Shown here piece after piece: positions 33,173-44,703 of a stretch of DNA of 64,000 bases (position 1 is its first letter; each line of letters opens with the position of its first letter). The notes below the pieces were generated by a model. That model made no database searches, was not told the DNA's origin, and saw only the letters and a list, made by a program, of their open reading frames with translations. This stretch comes from Laccaria trichodermophora (Eukaryota; Basidiomycota; Agaricomycetes; Agaricales; Hydnangiaceae), in contig JACTVC010000003.1 in NCBI GenBank assembly GCA_018417955.1, positions 3,224,001-3,288,000 of the forward strand, in the 5' to 3' direction. Made by a program: the position numbers and the translations under genes.

Positions 33173-34698
33173 CTATATAGAATGGCACAATGTTTTTAGC
33201 CTTTTGATGGCTGAGTAAGGCTGACTCAGCTGAGTCAGCGATGACAAATCTTATATAATCACTATGAACCTCACATCTTTATATTGAGCTTGACCTCATC
33301 TACCCTCCTCAACTCTGGGCAAATAATTTTTTGTATTTTAAAATGCTCTCTTGCTTGAGAGGCCAGTATTTAGGCATATACATAGAGGTGTAAATTCTAT
33401 TTCTGTACAAACTTTCTTACATTGCCAGCTCTTTGTGGTTGAATCTATTAGCTCTGCTCTACAGTCAGAAAATATTTATCATTGGGTGGGTCACCTATCA
33501 CAATTTTATAGTTGGTTGATCTATTCACTTAGTTCTGTAATCTATCCTTCATTATGTTTGGTTTTCTGTCTTCTTCCCCTCTTGCATGTGCAATATTTAA
33601 TTTCTGTGTATAGTAATTCACTCCATGGCCAGGGAGAGACTTGGGAATGCTACTCTAAACATCCCTGCCTATAATCTTTGGAGGCTTATTATCACATCTG
33701 AGTATGGGATGGGTTTGTTGTTTTATGTCAGAAATTTATCCCTTCACCCCAGCTCTTCATTGGGGAAGTGTACCTCTCAAAGCTATATATTGAAGTATTC
33801 CATCTAATTTAATATATGACTGGAAATTCGAAGATTAGTATTTTTATAACTCAGTAAGTTGCTTATAGTTTTATAATTGAAGATTCTCAACAGGCTTGGA
33901 GTTATATAGATATAATAAAATGTATAAGTGGGAGAGTTAAAAATCCTCCAGATAAAATGGGGACTTAAGGAGCTGATTTGGAAGAGGTCATAGGAAGTTA
34001 GTCAATTTATTCCATGGAGATGAAGAACCCAGGAAGAAATAATCTAATTTCTCAAAACCACTAGAAGTCTATAGTTTCTGGCCCAAGAGGATTTTGGGAA
34101 AGCTGAGGAGGTAAGGGAAGGTCATGTTAGAAACATATTTATTGTATGTGTTGGTTTCTTATAGCATGACAAGAGAGGGTTTGCAGCACAAAAATATGAG
34201 AAACATTGGGGCATGGTAGAGTAGTAAGAGATGTTAAATCGGAAGTAGTACCATTTATAAATATATGTAAAAAATATTCAACACTCTGTTTAATGGGTAG
34301 TCAGAACCAATTCAAAAAACAGGAGTTAGACCTCAGCATGCTATGGCCCATGTTATAGGAGCAGCCAAGTCATTGGCCATGCAGAAGCAGGGGTTGGGGC
34401 CCAACACACTGCATCGTGAACTTGGCACATACAGATATTAGAATTCAATTGACCATGCTCAGAAAAATTGCCACTGTGATGCAAATTTTATAGATGTACC
34501 AGTAATTTACACCAACATACAAAGATTAGGATTAAAAATGTACATGGGGATTGGGATGAAACATGTGTACTGGAACTGGGATTAAAGATGCGTACTGGGG
34601 GGTCCAGGGGGCTTGCCCCCGGCGAGCCGTGACCCGCGGTGAAGGAACGGCCGAGCGCCAGCGAGCGCCGTGCCGTAGGCGCGGGTCTTAGGCTCGTA
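33173..34698. other. About 1.5-kb insertion of unknown class
   Basis: Compared with the uninterrupted F-box gene (55150-55200), sequence unrelated to the gene starts at 33173 and ends at about 34698. No terminal inverted repeats or clear target duplication were seen. The right end is G/C-rich with a hairpin (GGGGGCTTGCCCCC near 34606) and short direct repeats (GTACTGGRRCTGGGATTAAA type). I saw no convincing coding frame. At 33220-33239 there is a perfect 20-bp palindrome GCTGACTCAGCTGAGTCAGC. Confidence 0.5.
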
Positions 34699-35090
34699 CT
34701 GCTAATGACGAAAGGCGTCGTTACCGGCGGTTTCTTTCCCTGTTTTTCTGGGAGGCGGCCATGATGACAGGCAAGAAAAAATATGAAAACACATATCTCA
34801 AGAGGCAAATCGAAGAAAGGGAGTTTTGAATTGCGCAGAGTTTGCAGAGATCGTCGTTTGTCGTCCAGTTGAGGTCTTTATTGTCCTCCACTGATTCCTG
34901 CCGGAATCCGGCGGAATCCGCGGAATTCCTGGAATTCCGGAGGAATCAAATTTGGCAGAGGGCCCTGCCAAATTGATCAAACAATTCCGCGGAATTTTGA
35001 ATGGAATTCAAATTCCGCCGGAATGATTCCGGTGATCACCCGGAAGGAATGCTCACGGAATGTGACCGGAACGGAATTCCTAATGCCCAA

Positions 35091-35120
35091 ATCAAACGTC
35101 GGCATTTGCCGACGTTTGAT
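35091..35120. repeat. Perfect 14-bp-arm hairpin
   Basis: ATCAAACGTCGGCA and its complement are separated by two T residues, inside the element at 34873-36570. Confidence 0.8.
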
Positions 35121-35489
35121 TTCGACATCATCAACAAACAACGCCATCTCTTTCAACCACCACCACCATCACCGACGCCTACACACCACGTCGCCAACGT
35201 CCACCACCACGCACACCAGCCACGATGAGACAACGACGACGGCCACGATGCGGGAGACGACGCCTCGACACCACGTCCACAACCCCAGTGAACGAGCGCG
35301 GCAACACGTTGCCACGTCGCTGATAGCGACGTGGCAACGAGACGACGAACGACGATTTCGTCGTTCGTCGTCCTAGGTGAGCACCCCCCCCCAAACTCGT
35401 CCCAACCCAGCTCGCTAACACCATGCCCACGACGAGGGACGCACAGCACGCCAGCGCACCAGCACGCCAACACACGACCACCATGACCA

Positions 35490-36145
35490 TGCCCACGGAT
35501 GACACGCCCCACCACGTCAACGGGCCCCCACCACGTCAACGGACGACGACGACCACGTCAGCGGACGACGACGCCCACGTCAACGGATGACGAGCACATC
35601 AGCGGACGACGACGACGACAGCAGACAACGCCCACATCAACGGACGACGACGACCACGTCAGCGGACGACGACGCCCACGTCAACGGACGACGACGAGCA
35701 CGTCAGCGGGTGACACCCATGTCAACGGAGGACGACGAGCACGCCCATGACGACACCACCACCACGTCAACGGACGACGACCGCGTCAACGGACGCCCAC
35801 GTCAACGGACGACGACGACGTCAACAGACGACGAGCACGTTAGCGGACGACGAGCACGTCAACGGACGACGACGGCCCACCCTCTTCCCTATCCCACCCT
35901 CTTCCCTATCCCACCCTCTTCCTTTCCCTTCTCCCCTTCATTTTCCCTCCCCCCTGTTCCCTCTCTCCATCCCTCCCCCCTCTCTCCGTCCCTCTCCCCT
36001 CTCTCCATCCCTCTCCCCTCTCTCCACCACTCCCCCTCCCCTCCATCCCCCTCTATTGCTCCCTCCCCCCTTCATCACTCCCTCCCCTCCATCCCCCCTC
36101 CATCTCTCCTCTCCATCTCTCCCCACCACTCCCTCCCCCCCCCCT
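35490..36145. repeat. Simple repeats: CGTCAACGGACGACGAC type, then CCCTC type
   Basis: From 35490 to 35875 a loosely tandem repeat of ACCACGTCAACGGACGACG runs in several variants. From 35880 to 36145 a CCCTCTCTCC-type pyrimidine tract follows. Long open frames across both are Thr/Asp/Arg- or Ser/Pro-rich artefacts of the repeats. Confidence 0.75.
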
Positions 36146-36752
36146 CATGTAGTAGAGTATGTAGTTCTTTAACACTCAATGTTGTAGAATAGATTTATGT
36201 AGTTCTAATGAATATAACATACAACAATTTTCTCTGTTCAAATCTAGGTGTGATAAGAAATTCTTAGGATTAACTTATCAACATAGAATAGAATAATAGA
36301 TTGGTTGACTACATTGCATAAGTAATTCAGGAGGTCTTGATAAGTGCACATTAAGTCACATTTAAAGTGTATTTTCATCAATTCCTGTGTTCCAAAACAT
36401 ATGTCTGAAATAGAAGAGTGAAATATAACCTAAATAATGAGATTTTCTGTCTATTCCAGGCGGATTCCTGCAGATTCCAGTTGGATTCCGCCGGAATTCC
36501 TGGAATCTGCTGGAATTCCTGGATTCCGGCCGGAATCCGGTAGGAATCAGTGGAGGAATGGAAAGTATTGGTCCAGTTGACTGATTTCAGCGTCCAGATC
36601 ATATATAGCGGTTGCATTCGCAGAAAAACCCATTTTAAGTCTATGAATGAGAAGTCCTAGTCAGCGTGCAATGTTGGGCAAAGGAAAGGTCTTGTCAACG
36701 GCGTACCAGTGTTGGTAGCTTGGTTGGTAGAGACGGGGCGCGTTGTTTGTTC

Positions 36753-38689
36753 ATGCTTACACGGTGTTACACTCCTCCTTCCGGGCGCACTGACTCTCCG
36801 ATATCAACCCATTTCTCCTCCAGAGCACACCAGAAACCCCCTTGAGCGATCAACAAGACACTGGCTTAATGATCGATACGCCCCCGACATCTTAAGGGCG
36901 CAAGAAGAGCTCCTCAGCGGGAGATGCTGGACCATCTCAAGACTCAGACGCCAGGTGTGTGGGCCAAGTTCATCCACCTGCTTTGCGCTGACCCTCCTTC
37001 TTACGATGAAAAAGACATTTGGATTATGCTCGTGCAGGTGGAATTTGAACGTGTCAAGTTTAGCGTGAGTATGTCCGTACGAGCCTGAGGTTGTTCAAGG
37101 TGCGTTTTACTTCTCTGTCTTTGTGTCCATCTCAATCGTTGCTAATACTAAACCTGATTGGGCAGATATAGAACTGCGTGTGAAGATAGAGAAATACGCC
37201 TAGTTCGTCACCTCCAACGCTGATGTGCAAAGACGCTTGACGGTGGCTGAGAGGGACCACCCGAGTTAGAATGCCCTCGCCTTCTTCCCGTGTCCTCCTG
37301 TGCTAATCAACGCCTCTCTAGACACACGAAAATAACAGACCAGCACATTTTACCTATCTGTCCTACAAAACCTGCCAGAAGCCCAAGCGCACCTGGACGA
37401 TACACCTGTGTTTTACCCTACCATGGGTTCGTACCTTCCCTTTCTTCGTTTCTTCCATTCTTCTCGTTCCCTTCCTTTCCCCATGCCTCCTACCCTCCCT
37501 CCCTTTCTTCCTCCCTTTCTTCCTCCCTTTCTTCCTCCCTTCCTCCCTTCCTTCCTTTCTCTCTTTTCCTTCCCTGCCATCACCTAACTTCCTTACTCTC
37601 TTAAATCCTTCCCTTCCCCTTTTGCTTCCTTCCCCCACCCTTCCCCTTCGTTCTTCCCGTTACCTCCTGGCCCTCCCTCCTTTCCCTTCTACTCTTTCCT
37701 CTCTTCCTTCCTACCCTTCCCCCTCGTTTCTCTTTCCCTTCTTCCTTTTACCTTCCCACCATCCCTTCTCCCTGCTTTGCTCACCCTTCCCTCTCTTTGT
37801 TTCTGACTTCCTCCCTTTTTCTTCTTTCTCCCTTTCTCTCTTTTCTTCGTTTCTCTTCTTACTAACCTTTCTCTTCTTCCTCCCTTCCTTTCTCTTACTC
37901 GCTTGCTCCCTGCCAGCCTTCCTCTTTTCCTCTTCCCCCCTTCTTCCTTGCCCCCCTTCTCCGCTCCAAGCCTTTCCCCCTTCCCTCTCCTCCTTTCTCT
38001 CTTCCCTCCCTCTCTTTCTTCCTTTCCTCCCTCTCTTTCTTCTCCGTCCCTTCCTCCACCTCTTTTCCTCTTTTCGCTTTTTTGCTTTCTCTCTTTTTCT
38101 CCTTTCCTCTTTTCCCTCTTCTCTTTCTATTTCTCTTTCTGTTTCCTTCGTTCGTTCCTCTCCCCTCTCCTACCCCTTCCTACCTTTTCTCGCTCCTCCT
38201 CCACCCTCCTCATTTCTTCCCTCCCTTCCTCTCATGCTTCCATTGTCATGGAGATCCTCACTCCCCCCTTCCCTCCTCCTTCTCTCTTCCCCTTCCTCCT
38301 TCCTCCCATCTTTCTTTTCCTTCGCCCCTCTTCCTTCCCTCTTCCTGTCCTTCCTTCCTTCCTTCTCCCCCCTTTCTTTTCCAAATGACGCTTCTTCCTT
38401 CCTAATTGCTTTACCCAAGCTAATACGATACACCACCAGTAACGGAACAAGACAAATCGCGTCCCGTCTTCGTACACGCATTGACAAAGTTTCCGCGGAT
38501 CTCGTTGCCGGAGTAAGCTTCTTCCTTTCCGCTCCTACCTCCCGACCTCGCGTTCACCTTCGAAACTTGCTTATGCTCATGCCATTACGCAGCGGTGCGA
38601 CGCTAGACATGGAAAAGAGGCATATCTCACTCACACCGTACTCTGTTGTGGAATAGCTCGTTGCAAGGGGGGAGGTTAAACTCATCTAA
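36753..38689 (+). pseudogene. SLD5-like copy 2, broken
   Basis: SLD5 blocks are recognisable: RHWLNDRYAPDIL, EFERVKF, IEKYA, SNADVQRRLT, DQHILPICPTKPARSPSA (frameshifted) and a C-terminal LVARGEVKLI. Lesions include a TAG replacing Gln in VVE*LVARG (near 38654), TAG replacing a codon at 37202 (AYA*FVT region) and frameshifts in the central helix block (37050-37090). The intron holds the longest C/T tract in the array. The partner is the split F-box copy B. Confidence 0.7.
37440..38400. repeat. Expanded C/T (polypyrimidine) tract, about 960 bp
   Basis: It is almost purely CCTTCC/CTTTCT on the plus strand. It occupies the same SLD5-like intron where copies 1, 3 and 5 have about 230-270 bp. Its open frames (up to 344 codons of Ser/Phe/Leu/Pro) are not credible proteins. 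Confidence 0.85.
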
Positions 38690-38848
38690 TGTAAATTACC
38701 ATTATGTACTTCAATTCGTGCATACATGAACGGCTTACTGTTGTGAGTAATAAATATTTGTATTCGGTTGGTATTCGGTGTTTCGCATTGACGACTACTG
38801 ACGAAAGGATAGACATAAATTTTCATAAGGAAATCATCAACGTTTGTC

Positions 38849-40414
38849 TCAATCGACAAGCTTAAACGCCAGATGCATGCCCTCCTTGCGCAATTCCTTC
38901 ACGACGAGAGACTGTTCCATCTCTGTGACCAATTTCGGCAAATCAGTAATAAACAGGCTGAAGTCTTGAAGTCGCACAGCACCAGCATCGGAGTGGAGAC
39001 CAGCATTCCACCTAGCTAGAAGCACTTTTTCCAAGGTGTCAACCTCAACACTATTCCCTGAGCCCACATTTCCGGGTTTCGTGATGGTTTGCAATTCGAG
39101 AAATTCGAGTCGACCCCGGTATGTAAAATTTGTCAAATGTGGCAATGGGAAACTGCCCGATGTCGTGTTGGGAGTGGTGAAATAGTTGAAAAACCTCTGA
39201 GGCCAATGGTGTGGAGACGAAGTCCATAAATTTGATTGGATATCAATCTCCAAGTGTGACAGGTTGGGGAGTGCATTGAATAGCTTCCACATCAAATCTT
39301 CCTCCGGTGGGACATAATTGATGATAGACAAGTGCTTCAGAGCCGCACCTGAGTGTGTAAGAAAAGCCTTGAAAGCCTCTACTTCGACACTGTCTCCCAG
39401 AGAAAGGGTGATAGATACAAGTGACGGTGTCACTAGACACCCCAGCAAATGTTTCGGTTGGCTGGATGAAATCTCGAGTGATACAAGCTTTAAAAGATGG
39501 ACGGAGCTGCGTGAAGTGTCTGGTGCGACGAACAAAGACTGTTGCCTATAAATTTTGAGATTGGTACATTGGCTGAAGAAGGCTTCTGAGGGCACATAAC
39601 CCCAAAAACCCAGTTCCTCCAATTGGTGAAGCGGAAGCTCCACATTTTCATCGTCGATCATTACAGTGCGAAGCTTCGGTGCATCACGAAATGTTGTGGA
39701 AAATGGCGGCCTTGACCGTGACCATGAATCCACCCCTTCAGTGTCAGTCCACAAGTCGAGTGATTTGAGGTTTGGACAGTGACCCATTCCGGACGCAAAA
39801 ATCTTGGCCCAGTAAAAGGGGAGGAAAAGATCGAGCGACTCCCACTGATGAGAACGAGAGGTGACGACTGAGGTGACAGCTGCTACAGCTGTTAAGCATT
39901 CCTCACTCTGACTATTGAAAGATTCATCATTGTATGAAGCTTCATCGTCCCCGCTTGAAGCTTCAGCAACTTCAAGCTCATCCCGATCAAAGGCCATTAC
40001 GATAGATAATGGCAATGCCTGTGCAAGTTGTAACCATTGATCAAGGAGTTCTGCCTGAATCTCGGAACGATCCTTGATATATGGCCGCACGCAAAGTGAT
40101 ACAGAACACCATAGCTTGGGCGCTGAATGTCCCATGACGCGCCAGCCATGACAAACAGCGCTGATAACGAAAGGTGTCGTCACCAGCGGAATCTTCTCCA
40201 AGTCCTGCCGTTCTGGGAGGCGGCCTTTGTGACATGCGAGTGAAAATATGGCAATGCATAATTCAAGCGGTAGACAGAAAAAGGGGAGATTGGAATTGCG
40301 CTGGGTTCGCAATGATCTCTGCTTGTCGCGTAGGTCTCGTATAACGTTTTCGATGCCATCCACTTCGGCTTCCAGTTCACGGATAGTGCCAGCTGCAGTC
40401 GCAGAAAAGGACAT
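38849..40414 (-). CDS. F-box/LRR protein copy C, intact, 521 aa
   Basis: Single-exon gene open from MSFSATAAGT to the stop. A predicted coiled coil spans about residues 8-42. An F-box-like domain follows (LPFFCLPLELCIAIFSLAC at about 46-64, then ISAVCHGWRVMGHSAPKLW). An acidic linker (about 155-180) leads into degenerate leucine-rich repeats (HCPNLKSLDL, DAPKLRTV, LHQLEELGFWG, CTNLKIY, LLKLVSLEIS, TPSLVSITL, LPNLSHLEI, LPHLTNFTY). The expected role is substrate choice for an SCF ubiquitin ligase. The lack of introns and high similarity to the neighbouring copies show recent duplication. It is divergent from SLD5-like copy 3 and convergent with copy 2. Confidence 0.85.
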   Translation of the reverse strand: MSFSATAAGTIRELEAEVDGIENVIRDLRDKQRSLRTQRNSNLPFFCLPLELCIAIFSLACHKGRLPERQDLEKIPLVTTPFVISAVCHGWRVMGHSAPKLWCSVSLCVRPYIKDRSEIQAELLDQWLQLAQALPLSIVMAFDRDELEVAEASSGDDEASYNDESFNSQSEECLTAVAAVTSVVTSRSHQWESLDLFLPFYWAKIFASGMGHCPNLKSLDLWTDTEGVDSWSRSRPPFSTTFRDAPKLRTVMIDDENVELPLHQLEELGFWGYVPSEAFFSQCTNLKIYRQQSLFVAPDTSRSSVHLLKLVSLEISSSQPKHLLGCLVTPSLVSITLSLGDSVEVEAFKAFLTHSGAALKHLSIINYVPPEEDLMWKLFNALPNLSHLEIDIQSNLWTSSPHHWPQRFFNYFTTPNTTSGSFPLPHLTNFTYRGRLEFLELQTITKPGNVGSGNSVEVDTLEKVLLARWNAGLHSDAGAVRLQDFSLFITDLPKLVTEMEQSLVVKELRKEGMHLAFKLVD

Positions 40415-40534
40415 TTTGAGTCTAGGGATGGGAATTCAGCACGCGAGGTTGGGCAAAAGAATAGTTCTGTCAATGGCGTACCAGTGTTGAGCTAGAGGTA
40501 TAGAAAACGCGAAGATAAAGCGCGTTGTTTGTTC

Positions 40535-41812
40535 ATGCACACCACCATCAACAGGGACGAAGAATTCGAGCGCCCTCCCCGACGCACCAACTCCTTGAAT
40601 GATATCAACCCGTTTATCCTCCAGAGCACACCCGAAATGGTCCTTGAGCGACTGACGAGACGCTGGCTTAACGAATGGCACGCCCCGACATCTTACCCAC
40701 GCAGGAAGAGCTGCTCAGCAGGATGCTCAACCATCTCAGGCGGCAGGAGCGTGGGCCTTCACGCGCGTTTATATCTTGCGTTGTGGATATAAGATGAACG
40801 ATGGATAGTCAGAAGCCATCCGCCTCCTCCTTGGTGACCCTTCTTCGTCCGAAGAAGAACATATCCGGATTATGCTCGTACAGACGGAAATTGGAACGTG
40901 TCAAGTTTATTGTGAGATGGTATGTCCGTACGAGGTTGTTCAAGGTGCATCTTACTTTTCTGTCTTTATGTCGTTGCCGATACTGAATCCGATTGGAAGA
41001 TAGAGAAATACGCCCGGTTCGTCACGCGTCCAACGCTGATGTGGAAAGACGCTTGATGGCGGTTGAGAGGGACCACGAGAGTCGCCGGTATGTCGCCACC
41101 TTCTTCCCTTTCTTTTTCATGTCCTCACCTGCTGATCAGTACCTCTCCAGACACGCTGAAATAACAGACCAGCATTTTTGCCTCTCTGTCCTACAAAGCC
41201 TGCCAGAAGCCCAAGCACACTTGGACGATACACCCGTGTTTTACCCGTCCATGGGTTCGTACCTTCTTCTTTCTTCGTTTCTTCCATTTTCTTTTCCTTT
41301 TCTCCTTTCACGCCACTCTCCGCGTCTCCTTCCTCCCTTCCTTCCTTCCTTCCTCACTTTTCCTTCTTCCTCCTCCCATCCCTCCCTCCTTTTCTTCCCT
41401 TCCTTTCTCCCATAACCCCCTCTTCCTTCTCTCTTTCTCCCTTGATCCCTCCTTCCTTCCCCCCTTCTCGCCTCCCTTCTCTCCTACAAACGTCCCTTCC
41501 TCCTTCCTACTTGCTTCACCCAACAAAAGCTAATAGAATACACCACCAGTAACGGAGCCAGACAAGTCGTGTCCCATCTTCGTACATGCATTGACACGGT
41601 GTCCTGGGTCCACGATTCACGTTGTGCGAGTAAGTTTCTTCCCTCTCCCTCCCACCCCATGCCCCCTTCACCTTCGCCTTCGACTCTTGCTCATGCTGAC
41701 AATCACCTCATTACGCAGCGGCGCGACGCTGGACATAGAAAAGGGGCATATCTCGCTCACAACCTACTCTGTTGCGGAACAGCTCGTGGCAAGGGGGGAG
41801 GTCGAGCTCATC
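40535..41812 (+). pseudogene. SLD5-like copy 3, broken
   Basis: The start and N-terminal block (LTRRWLNEWHAP) are followed by a 1-nt loss that shifts the frame (CACGCCCCGACATC against CACGCCNCCGACATC elsewhere). The extra G in GGAACGTG and the 2-nt insertion in GTCACGCGTCC are shared with copy 1. Later blocks are clean: DQHFCLSVLQSLPEAQAHLDD, then LDIEKGHISLTTYSVAEQLVARGEVELI. The usual TAA after ELI has become TCA, so the frame would run on. The region before the last exon reads CVHALTRCPG-like after the C/T tract (41270-41510). Confidence 0.75.
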
Positions 41813-42009
41813 TCATGTAAATTACTATTATGTACTACAGTTCGTGGCATGAACGGCTCATTCTCCTGCTCACTATCATCTTCGTCACGAGTAAGATTTG
41901 TCTACAGGAACCAACCATGATATGCTTGATGAAAGCAAAAGATGAATAGGGACATGTTCGATTGATGACTTCACCTAAGCAGATCACTGACGTTCGTCCA
42001 CTTTCAGCT

Positions 42010-43579
42010 ACTCTCGCGGTTCGACAAACTTAAACACCAGATGTTTACCCTCCTTACGCAATTCCTTCACGACGAGAGATTGTTCCAACTTTGTGACCCA
42101 TCCCGGCGAATTAGTAAGTTAGTAACAGGCTGAACTCTTGAAGTCGCACAGCATCATCGGAGCGGAGACCAGCATTCCACCTAGCTAGAAACACCTTTAA
42201 CAAAGTGCCAACATCAACACTATTCCCTGAGCCCACATTCCCGGGTTTCATGATGGTTTGAAATTTGAGTCTACCCCGGTATGTAAAATTTGTCAAATGT
42301 GGCAACGGTAAACCACTCGATGTCGTGTTGGGAGTGTTAAAATAGTTGAAAAACCTCCGAGATGGGAGCCAAGGCTGTGGAGACCCAGATCAAAGATTCA
42401 ACTGGATAGGTTCATCAATCTCCAAGTGTGACAGGTTGGGGAGCGCATTAAATATCTCCTGCAACAAATTTTCCTCCGCTGGGACATAATCAATAATAGA
42501 CAAGCGCTGCAGAGCCACACCCCAGTGTGTAAGAAAAGCCTTGACAGCCTTTGCTGCGTCATGGTGAGGGATACAAGTGACGGTGTCACTAGATACCCCA
42601 GTAGATGTTGTGGTTTGGGGGATATAATGTCGAGTGATACAAGATTTGAAAGATGGACTGGGCCATGTGAAGTGTCTGGAGTGCCCGACGTGACTGTGTC
42701 ATAGCAGTGTACCCTACAAATTCTAAGATTGGTACATTTGCTGAAGAATGCTTCTGAGGGCGTGTAATGCCAAAGTGTCAGCTCCTCCAATTGGTGATAT
42801 GGAAGCCCCACACTTCCATCGTCGATCGTTACAGTGCGAAGCTTCGGTGCATCCCGAAACGTTGTGGATAATGGCGGCCTTGACAGTGACCACGAATCCA
42901 CCCCTTCAATGTCATGACACAAGTTGAGTGATTTGAGGTTTGGACAGTGACCCATTCCAGACTCGAAGATCTTGGCCCAGTAAAAGGGGAGGAAAAGATC
43001 GAGCGACTCCCACTGATGAGAACGAGAGGTGACGACTGAGGTGACAGCTGCTACAGCTGTTAAGCATTCCTCACTCTGACTATTGAAAGATTCATCATTG
43101 TATGAAGCTTCATCGTCCCCGCTTGAAGCTTCAGCAACTTCAAGCTCATCCCGATCAAAGGCCATTACGATAGATAATGGCAATGCCTGTGCAAGTTGTA
43201 ACCATTGATCAAGGAGTTCTGCCTGAATCTCGGAACGATCCTTGATATATGGCCGCACGCAAAGTGATACAGAACACCATAGCTTGGGCGCTGAATGTCC
43301 CATGACACGCCAGCCATGACAAACAGCGCTGATAACGAAAGGTGTCGTCACCAGCGGAATCTTCTCCGAGTCCTGCCGTTCTGGGAGGCGGCCTTTGTGA
43401 CAAGCGAGTGAAAATATGGCAATGCATAATTCAAGCGGTAGACAGAAAAAGGGGAGATTGGAATTGCGCTGGGTTCGCAATGATCTCTGCTTGTCGCGTA
43501 GGTCTCGTATAACGTTTTCGATGCCATCCACTTTGGCTTCCAGTTCACGGATAGTGGCTGCATTCGCAGAAAAAGACAT
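42010..43579 (-). pseudogene. F-box/LRR copy D, frameshifted
   Basis: The first 330 or so codons match copy C closely (F-box and acidic linker nearly identical). Near 42560 a deletion changes the frame inside the block that reads SLVSITLSLGD in copy C. Further on a stop occurs in the region of DEPIQLNL, and a 4-nt duplication near 42113 (TTAGTAAGTTAGTAAC) breaks the C-terminus. Three independent lesions make this a pseudogene. Its divergent partner is SLD5-like copy 4. Confidence 0.8.
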
Positions 43580-43699
43580 TTTGAGTCTAGGAATGGGAAT
43601 TCAGCATGCGAGGTTGAGCAAAAGAATGGTTCTGTCAAAGGCGTACCAGTGTTGAGCTAGAGGTATAGAAAACGCGAAGATAAAGCGCGTTGTTTGTTC

Positions 43700-44417
43700 A
43701 TGCACACCACCATCAACAGGGACGAAGAATTCGAGCGCCCTCCCCGACGCACCAACTCCTCCAGTAATATCAACCCGTTTATCCTCCAAAGCACACCCGA
43801 AATGCTCCTTGAGCAACTAACAAGACGCTTGCTTAACGAATGACACGCCGCCGACATCTTACCCACGCAGGAAGAGCTGCTCAGCGGGATGCTCAACCAT
43901 CTCAGGCGGCAGGAGCGTGGGCCTTCACGCGCGTTTATATCTTGCGTTGTGGATATAAGATGAACGATGGATAGTCAGAAGCCATCCGCCTCCTCCTTGG
44001 TGACCCTTCTTCGTCCGATGAAGAACGTATCCGGATTATGCTCGTACAGACGGAAATTGAACGTGTCAAGTTTATCGTGAGATCGTACTTACGTCTGTAC
44101 GAGGTTGTTCAAGGTGCGTCTTACTTTCCTGTCTTTTTGTCATTGCTGATACTGAATCTGATTGAGAAGATAGAGGAATACGCCGAGTTCGTCACATCCA
44201 ACGCTGATGTGCCAAGACGCTTGACAGCGGTTGAGGGGGACCACACGAGTTGGTACGTCGTCATCTTCTTCCCTTTCTTTTTCATGTCCTCTCCTGCTGA
44301 TCAACGCCTCTCTAGACACGCTAAAATAGCAGACCAACATTTTTACCTTTCTGCCTTACAAGCCTGCCAAAAGCCCAAGCACACTTGGACGATACACATG
44401 TGTTTTACCCTTCATGG
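43700..44417 (+). pseudogene. SLD5-like copy 4, 3' half missing
   Basis: It carries LTRRLLNE, then a TGA at 43841-43843 where other copies have a codon before HA(P/A)DILP. The block EIERVKFIVRSYLR is followed by a 4-nt insertion (CTGT), then IEEYAEFVTSNADVPRRLT is intact, and ADQHFYLSALQACQKPK shows a 2-nt loss. The C/T tract (44418-44690) runs directly into unrelated sequence, so the last two exons are gone. Confidence 0.75.
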
Positions 44418-44703
44418 GTTTGTCCCTTCCCTTTCTTTGTTTCTTCGTTTTTTTCCTTCCTTTTCTCCACACTTCATCTCTCTTTCCTTCCTTTCTCCCT
44501 TTCCCTTCTCCGTCGTTCCCTAACTTCCTCACCCTCTCAATCTTTCCCCTCTCCTTTATCTTCTCCTCCCTTTCCCTCCTCTTCCGTCTTATCTCCCTTT
44601 TCTTTTTTTCTTTCTTCCCTTCTCCCTCATTTCCATTTCCTGTCTTCTTTTTTCCTTCTCCCCCTCACTCCCATTTCTTGCCCTCTGCTCTGCTCTCTTC
44701 AGT

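Larger units (their letters stand above)
34873..36570. mobile_element. 1.7-kb terminal-inverted-repeat element in F-box exon
   Basis: It is flanked by the 10-bp direct repeat GTCCAGTTGA (34863-34872 and 36571-36580). Its ends share CCTCCACTGATTCCT followed by many GGAATTCC/GGAATCC motifs in inverted orientation. A 9-10 bp target duplication fits a Mutator-like element. The interior is simple repeats and a C/T tract, with no transposase, so it would be non-autonomous. Confidence 0.65.
31889..36633 (-). pseudogene. F-box/LRR gene copy B, split by two insertions
   Basis: The 5' end (MGFSANATAIYDLDAEISQ) lies at 36581-36633, a middle piece with part of the F-box (LPLEICVFIFFLACHHGRLP, TPFVIS) at about 34699-34872, and the remaining 420 codons at 31889-33151 (MAHSTPKLWSSVSLCVR to the end). 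The order and content match the copy at 53892-55435. Two foreign stretches separate the pieces: a terminal-repeat element at 34873-36570 and an unclassified insertion at 33173-34698. The part downstream of the F-box is still fully open, so the breaks may be recent. An internal ATG at 33151 could give an F-box-less LRR protein, but there is no evidence for its expression. Confidence 0.75.

Noticed and set aside
35499..36192. Thr/Asp/Arg-rich and Ser/Pro-rich frames
   Set aside because: Simple-repeat translation inside a terminal-repeat element; overlapping frames on both strands are equally open.
37622..38656. 344-codon frame and neighbours, rich in Ser, Phe, Leu and Pro
   Set aside because: They are translations of the C/T tract in an SLD5-like intron. 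All frames of the tract are open because pyrimidine-only codons contain no stops.
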